NCBI GenBank assembly: GCA_023664455.1
Contig: JAMPFM010000010.1
Span: 1 to 61,489, forward strand
Direction: 5' to 3'
Source: Blautia sp.
Lineage (GTDB): Bacteria > Bacillota > Clostridia > Lachnospirales > Lachnospiraceae
DNA: 61,489 nucleotides
Positions 34,419-42,897 of the stretch are shown here, piece by piece. Each line of letters starts with the position of its first letter. Positions within the stretch are counted from its first letter, which is position 1. The translations under genes and the position numbers were made by a program. The notes under the pieces were generated by a model. That model made no database searches, was not told where the DNA came from, and saw only the letters and a program-made list of their open reading frames with translations.

Positions 34419-36476
34419 ATGATAGAGGAAATTGGAAAAATCAAATTGGATTTGGAGCATTATCCTGGGGAGGATAAGTATTGCGACGGGGACGTGGAGG
34501 ACGAGCTGCTTGAGATTGCCAGAAACTACGCCGAAGTGGAATACCCACGTATCATAGAGGAAAGAAAGAGCTGGGAAGTTCTTTATCATCTATCCTCTTT
34601 CCGGGAAAATATCGTGGAATGGCTGCCCATCGATAAAAGTATGAAAGTGCTGGAAGTCGGCTCTGGCTGTGGGGCGATTACGGGGGCTTTGGCAAGGAAG
34701 GCGGGGGAAGTGACCTGTATCGACTTGTCGAAGAAAAGAAGCATGATTAATGCTTATCGGCATATGGGCTGCGGGAATGTGACGATTCATGTTGGCAATT
34801 TTCAGGATATCGAGCCGGATTTGCCCTGCGATTATGATTATATCTGTCTGATTGGCGTTTTTGAATATGGACAGGCGTATATTGACTCTCCCCATCCTTA
34901 TGAGGATTTTCTGCGGATTATCGCAAAACATAAGAAGAAAGAAGGGCATATCGCGATTGCCATTGAGAATAAATTTGGCTTGAAATATTGGGCGGGGTGC
35001 AAAGAAGACCACTTAGGGAGTTATTTCAGCGGTCTGGAAGATTATCCAGACGGCGGCGTTGTCAGGACTTTTACAAAGGACGGGCTTATGAAGATAGCCA
35101 AAGAATGCGGTTTTTCGGATATTTCCATGTATTATCCCTATCCCGATTATAAATTTATGACGACGCTGTATTCGGACGAGCGGCTGCCCAGACCCGGCGA
35201 GTTATCGTCCAATCTGCGGAACTTTGATAGAGAAAGACTACTGTTATTTAATGAAAAACTCGTTTTTGATACGATTATCAAAGAAGGCTGCTTTCCATTA
35301 TTTTCCAATTCTTATATGATGATATTGGGAACGGAGCATGAGGTGAAATACGCCCGTTATTCTAATGATAGGACGGACGCTTATAAAATCAAGACCCTTC
35401 TGACGAAGCGGGAGTTGGAGGGAAAGACAACGCTGCAAATAGAAAAACATGCGTTATCAAAAGAAGCGCACAGTCATATCCGGCAGCTCTATCAGAATTA
35501 TGAGAAACTGAAAGAGCGGTTTGTGGGCGGTGCGATGCAAATCAACCGGTGTAGTTTGCCAGAGGGGGATGGCGCATACGCGGCTTTTGAATATATAGAG
35601 GGAACGACCTTACAAGAGCTCTTAGATGCGTGTTTGGAGCGGAATGATATAGATAAATTTCATGCGTTATTTGACGAATATCTGGAAAAAATAGCGTATC
35701 ATGACGAGATGCCGGTGACAGATTATGACTTGGTTTTCTCGAATATCCTCATATCCGACGACGGAAAATGGCATGTGACAGACTATGAATGGGCGTATGA
35801 AAAGGTCGTGGAAACAAGGGAAATTGCTTTTCGTGCCGTATATTGTTACCTTTTGGAGGATGAAAAGCGGAATAAATTAAATTTGGATTTAATTTTGGAT
35901 AAATTAGGCGTAACCCAAGAAGATGCGCAGCATTACCGGGAACAGGAAATGAAATTCCAGAAATATGTTACCGGAAAGCGTATGGCATTGGCGGAAATCA
36001 GAGAGGCAATCAATCAGCCTGTATATACGATAGAAGATTTGATAACGAGCGTAATACAAAAGCAACAGAAAAACCAGATACAGATTTATGAAGATACGGG
36101 CGATGGATTTACGGAGGAACAGTCTTTTTTCATAGAGAAGGACGCGACTTTAGAGAACATGCAGGAGTTTCAGCTTACCATCGGGAAAGGGCGAAAAGCG
36201 CTTCGGATTGACCCCGGCGACGACCCCTGTATCGTCTGGCTGCGGGAAATTAAATGGAACGATACACCGCTTGCCCTGCGGGGAAAAAGAATCATAACAA
36301 ATGGTATTAAAACCGGAAAAGATGTCTACGTGTTTGCCGCTAACGACCCTAATATCACCTTGCAGTTATCGGACTTAGAACAGCGGCAGGAAAATCTGCT
36401 TACGGTATCCATGCAGGTGACGGGCATACCGGAAGAGACAGGAAAACATATGCATAGAAAAGGATTATTTGAATGA
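34419..36476 (+). CDS. WbdD-like methyltransferase-kinase, putative polysaccharide chain terminator
   Basis: 685 residues in three parts. (1) SAM methyltransferase, about 60-250: motif I VLEVGSGCG (77-85), then VTCIDLS, and CDYDYICLIGVFEY as post motif. (2) Kinase-like domain, about 310-500: YEKLKERFV and FEYIEGTTL in the N-lobe, catalytic loop DYDLVFSNILI (Asp437, Asn442) and the metal site VTDYEW (Asp455), resembling APH-type phosphotransferases. (3) A beta-rich C-terminus from about 560. The order methyltransferase then kinase, next to Wzm/Wzt with a glycan-binding ATPase, parallels E. coli WbdD, which caps O-antigen chains with methyl phosphate to set chain length. The assignment is by architecture; sequence identity was not measured. 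It overlaps the next gene by 4 nt. Confidence 0.75.
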   Translation: MIEEIGKIKLDLEHYPGEDKYCDGDVEDELLEIARNYAEVEYPRIIEERKSWEVLYHLSSFRENIVEWLPIDKSMKVLEVGSGCGAITGALARKAGEVTCIDLSKKRSMINAYRHMGCGNVTIHVGNFQDIEPDLPCDYDYICLIGVFEYGQAYIDSPHPYEDFLRIIAKHKKKEGHIAIAIENKFGLKYWAGCKEDHLGSYFSGLEDYPDGGVVRTFTKDGLMKIAKECGFSDISMYYPYPDYKFMTTLYSDERLPRPGELSSNLRNFDRERLLLFNEKLVFDTIIKEGCFPLFSNSYMMILGTEHEVKYARYSNDRTDAYKIKTLLTKRELEGKTTLQIEKHALSKEAHSHIRQLYQNYEKLKERFVGGAMQINRCSLPEGDGAYAAFEYIEGTTLQELLDACLERNDIDKFHALFDEYLEKIAYHDEMPVTDYDLVFSNILISDDGKWHVTDYEWAYEKVVETREIAFRAVYCYLLEDEKRNKLNLDLILDKLGVTQEDAQHYREQEMKFQKYVTGKRMALAEIREAINQPVYTIEDLITSVIQKQQKNQIQIYEDTGDGFTEEQSFFIEKDATLENMQEFQLTIGKGRKALRIDPGDDPCIVWLREIKWNDTPLALRGKRIITNGIKTGKDVYVFAANDPNITLQLSDLEQRQENLLTVSMQVTGIPEETGKHMHRKGLFE

Positions 36477-38956
36477 TGAAAGAAAAACCGTCTGCATATG
36501 ACTGGGCGTCCTATTATCGGGCTGCTTATGAAAAGGAAAAGAAGAAAAATATCGTTCTGGCGGGGAAACTTGCGGACATGGAAGCGAAAGAAACCGACCT
36601 TGCGCTGCGCTTAGAGCGCATTCAGGGGAATGTCTTCTGGAAACTGTCCGCCCCGGCGAGAAAGTGTTATTATGCGCTCACTGGCAGGAAAAAGATAACA
36701 CCCGATACTGCAGCAGATAAAAAAGCGGTGCAAGCTATCCGGGACTATCAGAAGGAAGTATTTGCCCAGAGACACCCTTATCTGCAATGGATTGCCACAG
36801 AAAGGATGACGAATGCATGCGCCTTGGAAGAAAATAAAAATAACATGCGTAATGCATCAAATGGTTCTTTGAAAGAAAACAGCGGTTCTCTGAAAGAAAA
36901 CGGTTGTTCTGAAATAGAAATCAACGGCTGGCACAGAATAGACTGGACAGACGCCGGATTAACCTTGATTTTATGCGGAAATGGCGTTTTCGAGACCCAA
37001 ATGGCGGAAAATGTCAAATCATGGTTTAATAAAAACGAAAATTGCCTGTTTGCCTACGGTGACGAGGATTATTACTGGCAGGATTTGTCCAATCGTATGT
37101 GCCCTTGGTACAAACCCGATTGGTCGCCGGATACGTTATTGTCCTTCTGTTACATCGGACATATGCTTATTATGAAACAATCGTTATGTAATGAACTGAT
37201 AGAGCAGGAGCGTTATCAGAAAGGAACTTATCAGGATTTCTATGATTTATGTCTGCGTCTGGAAGAACTGGCGACGCGTCTGCAGCGCCGGGTCGGACAT
37301 ATTGAGGAAGTGTTATTTCATAATCGTTATGAACCTGAGAATCTTCTGGAACAGCCGGATACACGCGCGTCAGAGGCAGGTGAGAAGGAAGGGCAGCCGG
37401 ATAGCGGAAATCTGGCGGCTGTGAGGGAAGGGCAGCCGGATACCGACATTCTGGCAGCCGTAGAAGCGCAGTTGTCGCAAGCCCTTGATAAAGGATATGA
37501 TTTTACAGGCAGCGGCAGTGCATTCTGCGCCGTGCGGGAAGCGGCGTTAGAGCGGCGGGGAATCCGGGCGCATTTAGAAATCGGCGCTGACTCAGATATT
37601 TATCATGTGATTTATGAGGTAGAAGGTGAAAATGGAGGCTTTGGCGCAGCTGATAATAATTGTGACAGTAGTGTCAGTGTAGGAAAGGCAGGTCTGGTTT
37701 CTGTCATCATCCCTTCCAAAGACCACCCCGACATATTGGAAAAGTGCCTTTCTTCTTTCCGGGAAAAAACAGACTATGGTAATTACGAGTGGATTGTAGT
37801 AGATAACGGTAGTAATTTAGAAAATAAAAAACGTATGGAGCTATTACAGCAGGAATATGGGTTTTGTTATCTCTATGAGCCGATGGAATTTAATTTTTCC
37901 GCCATGTGCAACTTAGGCGCTAGCAGGGCGAAGGGAGAGTATCTGCTGCTCTTGAATGATGATATTGAGATTTTCCAGAAAGACTGGCTGCGGATTATGG
38001 TTGGGCAGGCAGCGCAGCCCCATGTGGGGGCGGTGGGCGCTAAACTCTGGTATGCGGGTACGGAAATCATTCAACATGCGGGGATTACCAATTTAGAGAT
38101 TGGACCGTCGCATAAACTGGCGTCTTTAGCGGATGATAGAAATTATTATTATGGACGAAATCTGGTTGCCTATGATATGATAGGCGTTACGGCGGCATGT
38201 CTGCTTGTCAAGGCGGATAAATACCGGGAAGTGGGCGGTATGGACGAGAGCATGAAGATTGCCTATAACGACGTGGACTTTTGTTTTCAGTTAATTGAGG
38301 TGGGATATTACAATGTGCAGCGTAACGACGCGGTATTATACCATCATGAATCTCTAAGCAGAGGACTGGATGAGGAAGATACAGGCAAGTGGAGCAGACT
38401 GTTACAAGAAAAGGAAAGATTGTATGCCAAACACCCCGCGATGAAAGGGGCGGACAGGTTTTATCATAAAAATTTATTGGACGACGGATTAAAATACACC
38501 TGTAATTTTAAAGCGGATTGTAACCGGAGGGATAAAACGCTGGATATCGTTCCGAGGGATAGGGGCAGTCTTGCGGGCGCGGTACAAGGCGTGCTGCAAC
38601 TAACCATCGACAGCGCCGGAGTGCAGCATAAAATCCATGAAGAAGACACGGAACTGGCGGCGATTACGGGCTGGGCTTACTTACCAGGAATGGATAATGC
38701 CGTCTATGAGAGAAGTATTCTTTTGCAGAGTGAGGATGGTATGTTTTATACGACGTATCCTTTTCCCTGGCTGCGGACGGACGTGGAAGATATATTGACT
38801 AATGAAGTCAATATATCGTTGTCTGGTTTCGTCGCGCGTTTTCCGAAAGAAAAACTGCCTTCCGGGGTATGGAAAATCGGGATGCTGGCGGAACATGCTG
38901 TTAGTTATCGGAAGTTTTTGGGCTGGTCGGATGTGCGGATGAAGATAGAGGGATAG
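36473..38956 (+). CDS. Large GT2 glycosyltransferase with N-terminal helical module
   Basis: 827 residues. About 12-68 form a charged helix (YYRAAYEKEKKKNIVLAGKL ending FWKLSAPARK). About 140-330 look like the second half of a GT2 fold (AYGDEDYYW, CPWYKPDWSPDTL). A full GT2 domain spans about 405-650: LVSVIIPSKDHPDIL, LLNDDIEIF and YNDVDFCFQL. A beta-rich tail of about 150 residues follows. It should add sugars to the lipid-linked chain in the cytosol; the sugar is unknown. Linkers contain recent small duplications (36863-36904 and 37388-37465). The start overlaps the upstream stop (ATGATG). Confidence 0.85.
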   Translation: MMKEKPSAYDWASYYRAAYEKEKKKNIVLAGKLADMEAKETDLALRLERIQGNVFWKLSAPARKCYYALTGRKKITPDTAADKKAVQAIRDYQKEVFAQRHPYLQWIATERMTNACALEENKNNMRNASNGSLKENSGSLKENGCSEIEINGWHRIDWTDAGLTLILCGNGVFETQMAENVKSWFNKNENCLFAYGDEDYYWQDLSNRMCPWYKPDWSPDTLLSFCYIGHMLIMKQSLCNELIEQERYQKGTYQDFYDLCLRLEELATRLQRRVGHIEEVLFHNRYEPENLLEQPDTRASEAGEKEGQPDSGNLAAVREGQPDTDILAAVEAQLSQALDKGYDFTGSGSAFCAVREAALERRGIRAHLEIGADSDIYHVIYEVEGENGGFGAADNNCDSSVSVGKAGLVSVIIPSKDHPDILEKCLSSFREKTDYGNYEWIVVDNGSNLENKKRMELLQQEYGFCYLYEPMEFNFSAMCNLGASRAKGEYLLLLNDDIEIFQKDWLRIMVGQAAQPHVGAVGAKLWYAGTEIIQHAGITNLEIGPSHKLASLADDRNYYYGRNLVAYDMIGVTAACLLVKADKYREVGGMDESMKIAYNDVDFCFQLIEVGYYNVQRNDAVLYHHESLSRGLDEEDTGKWSRLLQEKERLYAKHPAMKGADRFYHKNLLDDGLKYTCNFKADCNRRDKTLDIVPRDRGSLAGAVQGVLQLTIDSAGVQHKIHEEDTELAAITGWAYLPGMDNAVYERSILLQSEDGMFYTTYPFPWLRTDVEDILTNEVNISLSGFVARFPKEKLPSGVWKIGMLAEHAVSYRKFLGWSDVRMKIEG
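36863..36904 (+). repeat. 21-bp tandem duplication in a glycosyltransferase linker
   Basis: Two 21-nt copies encode GSLKENS and GSLKENG, differing at a few bases. They lie in the linker between the N-terminal helix and the first domain. Confidence 0.75.
37388..37465 (+). repeat. 39-bp tandem duplication in a glycosyltransferase linker
   Basis: Two 39-nt copies encode EGQPDSGNLAAVR and EGQPDTDILAAVE. A partial third match (EQPDTRA) lies just upstream. They lie between the two glycosyltransferase-like regions. Confidence 0.75.
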
Positions 38957-38988
38957 AAAAGGCTCTGACAGGAAGGAGTGAGCAACGG

Positions 38989-41022
38989 GTGGAGGAACAG
39001 GATAAGCAGGATTCCCTGCAATATTATAAAGACGCATACGAAAGAGAACGCCAGAAGAGCCGGGTACTGGCGGGGAAGCTGGCGGACGCGCAGGGGCGGG
39101 TGACGGACTTAGAGGGGAAGCTTGACCGGATTAAGGGCAGCATTTTCTGGAAATTGTCGAAGCCGCTTCGGGCCGCGGTGCATTGGGTGCAGCGGACGAA
39201 AGAGCGCATCGGTTATTATGGCAGCATCAAAGGCGTCGCCAGGAAATTAGATGCGAAAAGAATCGAGAAAAAAGCGAAAAAACAGCATGGAACGGCAAGT
39301 TTTCCTACACCGGAAGAGCGGGAAAGCCAGAGAAATACCGTTTTTCCAAAGAAGGTAAAAATCAGTATTCTGGTGCCACTATACAATACGCCTAAGAATT
39401 TTCTGATACAGGCAATTGATTCCGTGCTTGCGCAGACTTACGAAAATTGGGAACTGTGCCTGGCGGATGGCTCGGATGGGGAACATACTTATGTGGAGCA
39501 GGTGTGCAGGGCTTATGTGGAAAAGGACGTGGCATACTTAGAAGCCCATCCGGCGCTTAGGGAGCTTGTGGGAGAAAAAGGTCGCATTTTATACCGAAAA
39601 CTTGAGAAAAACGGGGGCATTTCAGAAAATACGAATCAGTGTCTTGCTATGGCGACCGGGGAATATATCGGGCTTTTTGACCATGACGATATCTTACATC
39701 CGGCGGTTTTGTTTGAATATATGAAGGCAATCTGCGATGAGGGCGCAGACTATGTCTATTGCGACGAGACGACATTTCATGGCGGCAGCGTGGATTCCAT
39801 GATTACGCTGCACTTCAAGCCGGATTTTGCGGTGGATAATCTGCGCGCGAATAATTACATCTGTCATTTTAGCATATTTGATAGAAAATTGCTGGAAGGG
39901 ACACAGTTGTTTCGCTCCCAATTTGACGGCAGCCAGGATCACGATATGATACTGCGGCTGACCGCGAAAGCCAAAAAGGTCGCACACGTTCCGAAGCTGT
40001 TATACTACTGGCGTTCCCATAAGGGCAGCGTGGCGTCCGATATCAATGCCAAGAGCTATGCCATAGACGCCGCTAAGGGTGCTGTGGCGGACCATTTGAG
40101 AAGTCAGGGCTTTGAGAACTTTGAAATCTCTTCTACGAAAGCCTTTGAAACCATTTTCCGCATTCGCTATGAGCTGCAGGGCAATCCGAAGATTTCTATC
40201 GTGATTCCGAATAAGGACCATTACGAGGATTTGAAGCGGTGCGTCACGTCCATTCTGGAAAAAAGCAGTTATGACAATTATGAAATTATTATCGTGGAAA
40301 ACAACAGCGTTTCCGGGGAAATTTTCAGATATTACGAGGAACTAGGCAAAAACGGGCTGATTCGCATCGTCACCTATGAGGGCGATTTCAATTATTCCCG
40401 CATCAATAATCTGGGTGTTTCCCAGGCGGCGGGCGATTACGTGATTCTGTTAAACAACGATACGGAAGTGATTACGTTAAACTGGATGGAAGAGCTTCTG
40501 ATGTATGCCCAGCGGGAAGATGTGGGCGCGGTGGGCGCGAAACTTTATTATGGGGACAGGACCATCCAGCACGCGGGCGTCGTCATCGGGCTGGGCGCGC
40601 ACAGGACGGCGGGACACACCCATTACCGTGTCAGCAGTAACAATTTAGGATACATGGGAAGACTCTGCTATGCCCAGAATGTGAGTGCCGTAACGGGAGC
40701 CTGTCTGATGGTGAAAAAAAGGCTCTATGAAGAATTAGGGGGGCTGGATGAGACATTTGCAGTATCCTTAAACGATGTGGATTTCTGTCTGCGGCTGAGG
40801 GACGCCGGGTATCTGAATGTTTTTACCCCTTTTGCAGAGCTGTATCATTTTGAGTCGATATCCAGAGGCTCGGATCTGGAAGGGAAGAAGGCGCAGCGCT
40901 ATAATGAGGAGTCGGAGCGCTTCCGGGAAAAATGGCGAAATGTGCTGGATAAGGGCGATCCCTATTATAATCCAAATTTTTCCCTGGATAGAAGTGACTT
41001 TGCTTTGAAAATGAACGCATAG
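38989..41022 (+). CDS. Bifunctional GT2 glycosyltransferase with N-terminal helical module
   Basis: 677 residues, GTG start with AAGGAG 10 nt upstream. The first 60 residues (YKDAYERERQKSRVLAGKLA ending FWKLSKPLR) match the start of the previous gene's product. Two complete GT2 domains follow: about 123-360 (KISILVPLYNTPKNF, GLFDHDDILHP) and about 400-650 (KISIVIPNKDHYEDL, LLNNDTEVI, LNDVDFCLRLRDAGY). Each has its own acidic metal site, so two linkages may be made by one protein, as in rhamnan- and mannan-type polymerases. Donor sugars are not readable from sequence; dTDP-rhamnose is a guess from the rfb genes. Confidence 0.88.
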   Translation: MEEQDKQDSLQYYKDAYERERQKSRVLAGKLADAQGRVTDLEGKLDRIKGSIFWKLSKPLRAAVHWVQRTKERIGYYGSIKGVARKLDAKRIEKKAKKQHGTASFPTPEERESQRNTVFPKKVKISILVPLYNTPKNFLIQAIDSVLAQTYENWELCLADGSDGEHTYVEQVCRAYVEKDVAYLEAHPALRELVGEKGRILYRKLEKNGGISENTNQCLAMATGEYIGLFDHDDILHPAVLFEYMKAICDEGADYVYCDETTFHGGSVDSMITLHFKPDFAVDNLRANNYICHFSIFDRKLLEGTQLFRSQFDGSQDHDMILRLTAKAKKVAHVPKLLYYWRSHKGSVASDINAKSYAIDAAKGAVADHLRSQGFENFEISSTKAFETIFRIRYELQGNPKISIVIPNKDHYEDLKRCVTSILEKSSYDNYEIIIVENNSVSGEIFRYYEELGKNGLIRIVTYEGDFNYSRINNLGVSQAAGDYVILLNNDTEVITLNWMEELLMYAQREDVGAVGAKLYYGDRTIQHAGVVIGLGAHRTAGHTHYRVSSNNLGYMGRLCYAQNVSAVTGACLMVKKRLYEELGGLDETFAVSLNDVDFCLRLRDAGYLNVFTPFAELYHFESISRGSDLEGKKAQRYNEESERFREKWRNVLDKGDPYYNPNFSLDRSDFALKMNA

Positions 41023-41069
41023 TGTGGTAAGATAAAAGAAGTTGTTAGAAAAAAATGGAGGGAAGAAGA

Positions 41070-42794
41070 ATGGGCTACAGAGAACAGTATGACTTTTGGC
41101 TGGAGGATTCCTATTTTGATGAAGGCACGAAAGAGGAACTCCGTGCAATCGGGCAGGATGAGAAAGAAATCGAAGACCGTTTTTACAAGGAGCTTGCATT
41201 TGGGACAGGCGGACTTCGGGGCGTCATCGGCGCAGGTACGAATCGGATGAACATTTATACTGTCCGTAAGGCGACACAGGGGCTCGCTAATTACATCAAA
41301 AAACAGGGCGGAGAAGAAAAAGGTGTGGCAATCGCCTACGATTCCAGAAGGATGTCTCCCGAATTTGCGGACGAGGCGGCGCTTTGTCTGGCGGCGAACG
41401 GTATCAAGGCTTATGTCTTTGATTCTCTTAGACCGACGCCGGAATTATCTTTTGCACTGCGGACATTAGGCTGTATTTCCGGTATCGTGATTACGGCAAG
41501 CCATAATCCGCCGGAGTATAACGGCTATAAGTGTTATTGGGAAGACGGCGCGCAGGTTACGGCTCCCAGAGATAAAGACATTATCGCAGAAGTCAATCAG
41601 GTGACGGATTACCATGACGTTCTGACGATGGAGAAGGCTGATGCCGTCAAGGCGGGTCTGTATCAGGTCATCGGGAAAGAAATCGACGATAAGTATATGG
41701 AAGAACTGAAGAAACAGATTATCCACCCGGAAATTATCAAAGAAGTGGCGGAGGATATTAAAATCGTCTACTCGCCTTTCAACGGAACTGGAAATCTGCC
41801 AGTCAGAAGGATTCTGGATGAAATCGGATTTAAGAATGTGTATGTAGTGCCGGAGCAGGAAATGCCGGACCCGGATTTCACCACACTGGAATATCCGAAT
41901 CCCGAAGATCCCAAGGCGTTTACGCTGGCATTGGCGCTGGCGAAGGAAAGAAATGCCGATATCGTGCTGGCTACCGATCCGGATGCCGACAGGCTGGGCA
42001 TTTACGCGCTGGATACGAAGAGCGGGGAATATGTTCCTTTTACCGGAAATATGTCGGGAATGCTGATTGCGGAATACATTCTGAGAGAGAGAACGGCGAC
42101 CGGAAAGATGCCGGTCAATCCAGCGCTTGTTACCACGATTGTTACAACGAATATGGCAAGAGCGATATCCGAAGATTATAATGTAAAATTTATCGAAGTG
42201 CTGACCGGCTTCAAATACATCGGGGAGCAGATTAAACTGTTTGAGCAGTCCGGCTCTAACAACTATGTATTCGGTCTGGAAGAAAGTTACGGCTGTCTTG
42301 CCGGAACCCATGCAAGGGACAAGGACGCGATTGTAGCAGTTATGTGCCTCTGCGAGATGGCGGCATGGTGTAAGAAGAATGGTAAGACCGTATGGGATCA
42401 GATGATTGCTTTGTATGAGAAATATGGCTATTATAAAGAAAGCCAGTATTCCATTACGATGAAGGGCATAGACGGCGCGAAGCAGATTGAGGAGTTAATG
42501 AATAAACTCAGGAGCAATCCGCCGAAGAATTTTGGCGAGCTGCAGGTGAAAGAATTTAGGGATTACGATACCGGCAAGACGCAGAATCTGGAAACCGGCG
42601 AGGCTGGAGTGACAGGACTTCCACAGTCCAATGTACTCTATTTCGATTTGACCAACGATTCCTGGTGCTGCGCCCGTCCGTCGGGAACAGAACCTAAGAT
42701 TAAGTTCTATATGGGTGTGAAAGGAAGTAATCTGGAAGATGCAGATGCGAAGCTGAAACAGCTTACGCAGGATTTAAAGGCAGTGATTGAATAA
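41070..42794 (+). CDS. pgcA: Phosphohexomutase (PgcA-type phosphoglucomutase/phosphomannomutase)
   Basis: 574 residues, the length of the long bacterial alpha-D-phosphohexomutases. TASHNPPEYNGYK (about 139-151) has the phosphoserine, DPDADRLG (about 303-310) binds metal, GLEESYGCL is the sugar loop and RPSGTEPKIK (about 535) binds phosphate. It interconverts glucose-6-phosphate and glucose-1-phosphate (or the mannose forms), feeding rfbA. ATG 41070 has GGAGG 8 nt upstream; an ATG five codons earlier does not. Its position in the operon fits precursor supply. Confidence 0.92.
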   Translation: MGYREQYDFWLEDSYFDEGTKEELRAIGQDEKEIEDRFYKELAFGTGGLRGVIGAGTNRMNIYTVRKATQGLANYIKKQGGEEKGVAIAYDSRRMSPEFADEAALCLAANGIKAYVFDSLRPTPELSFALRTLGCISGIVITASHNPPEYNGYKCYWEDGAQVTAPRDKDIIAEVNQVTDYHDVLTMEKADAVKAGLYQVIGKEIDDKYMEELKKQIIHPEIIKEVAEDIKIVYSPFNGTGNLPVRRILDEIGFKNVYVVPEQEMPDPDFTTLEYPNPEDPKAFTLALALAKERNADIVLATDPDADRLGIYALDTKSGEYVPFTGNMSGMLIAEYILRERTATGKMPVNPALVTTIVTTNMARAISEDYNVKFIEVLTGFKYIGEQIKLFEQSGSNNYVFGLEESYGCLAGTHARDKDAIVAVMCLCEMAAWCKKNGKTVWDQMIALYEKYGYYKESQYSITMKGIDGAKQIEELMNKLRSNPPKNFGELQVKEFRDYDTGKTQNLETGEAGVTGLPQSNVLYFDLTNDSWCCARPSGTEPKIKFYMGVKGSNLEDADAKLKQLTQDLKAVIE

Positions 42795-42851
42795 GCGCCT
42801 ATATATCGGGGCGGCTGTCTCTATTGTATGGTAAAATTTATAATAAGTATC

Positions 42852-42881
42852 GGAATCGTCCTGAGTATTCGGGGCGATTCC
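42852..42881 (+). other. Intercistronic hairpin before a GT2 gene
   Basis: GGAATCG pairs with CGATTCC around a 16-nt loop, 10 nt before the GGGGG ribosome binding site of the next gene. No U-run follows. It may set relative expression of the distal genes. Confidence 0.45.
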
Positions 42882-42897
42882 ATGTTATCGGGGGAAT

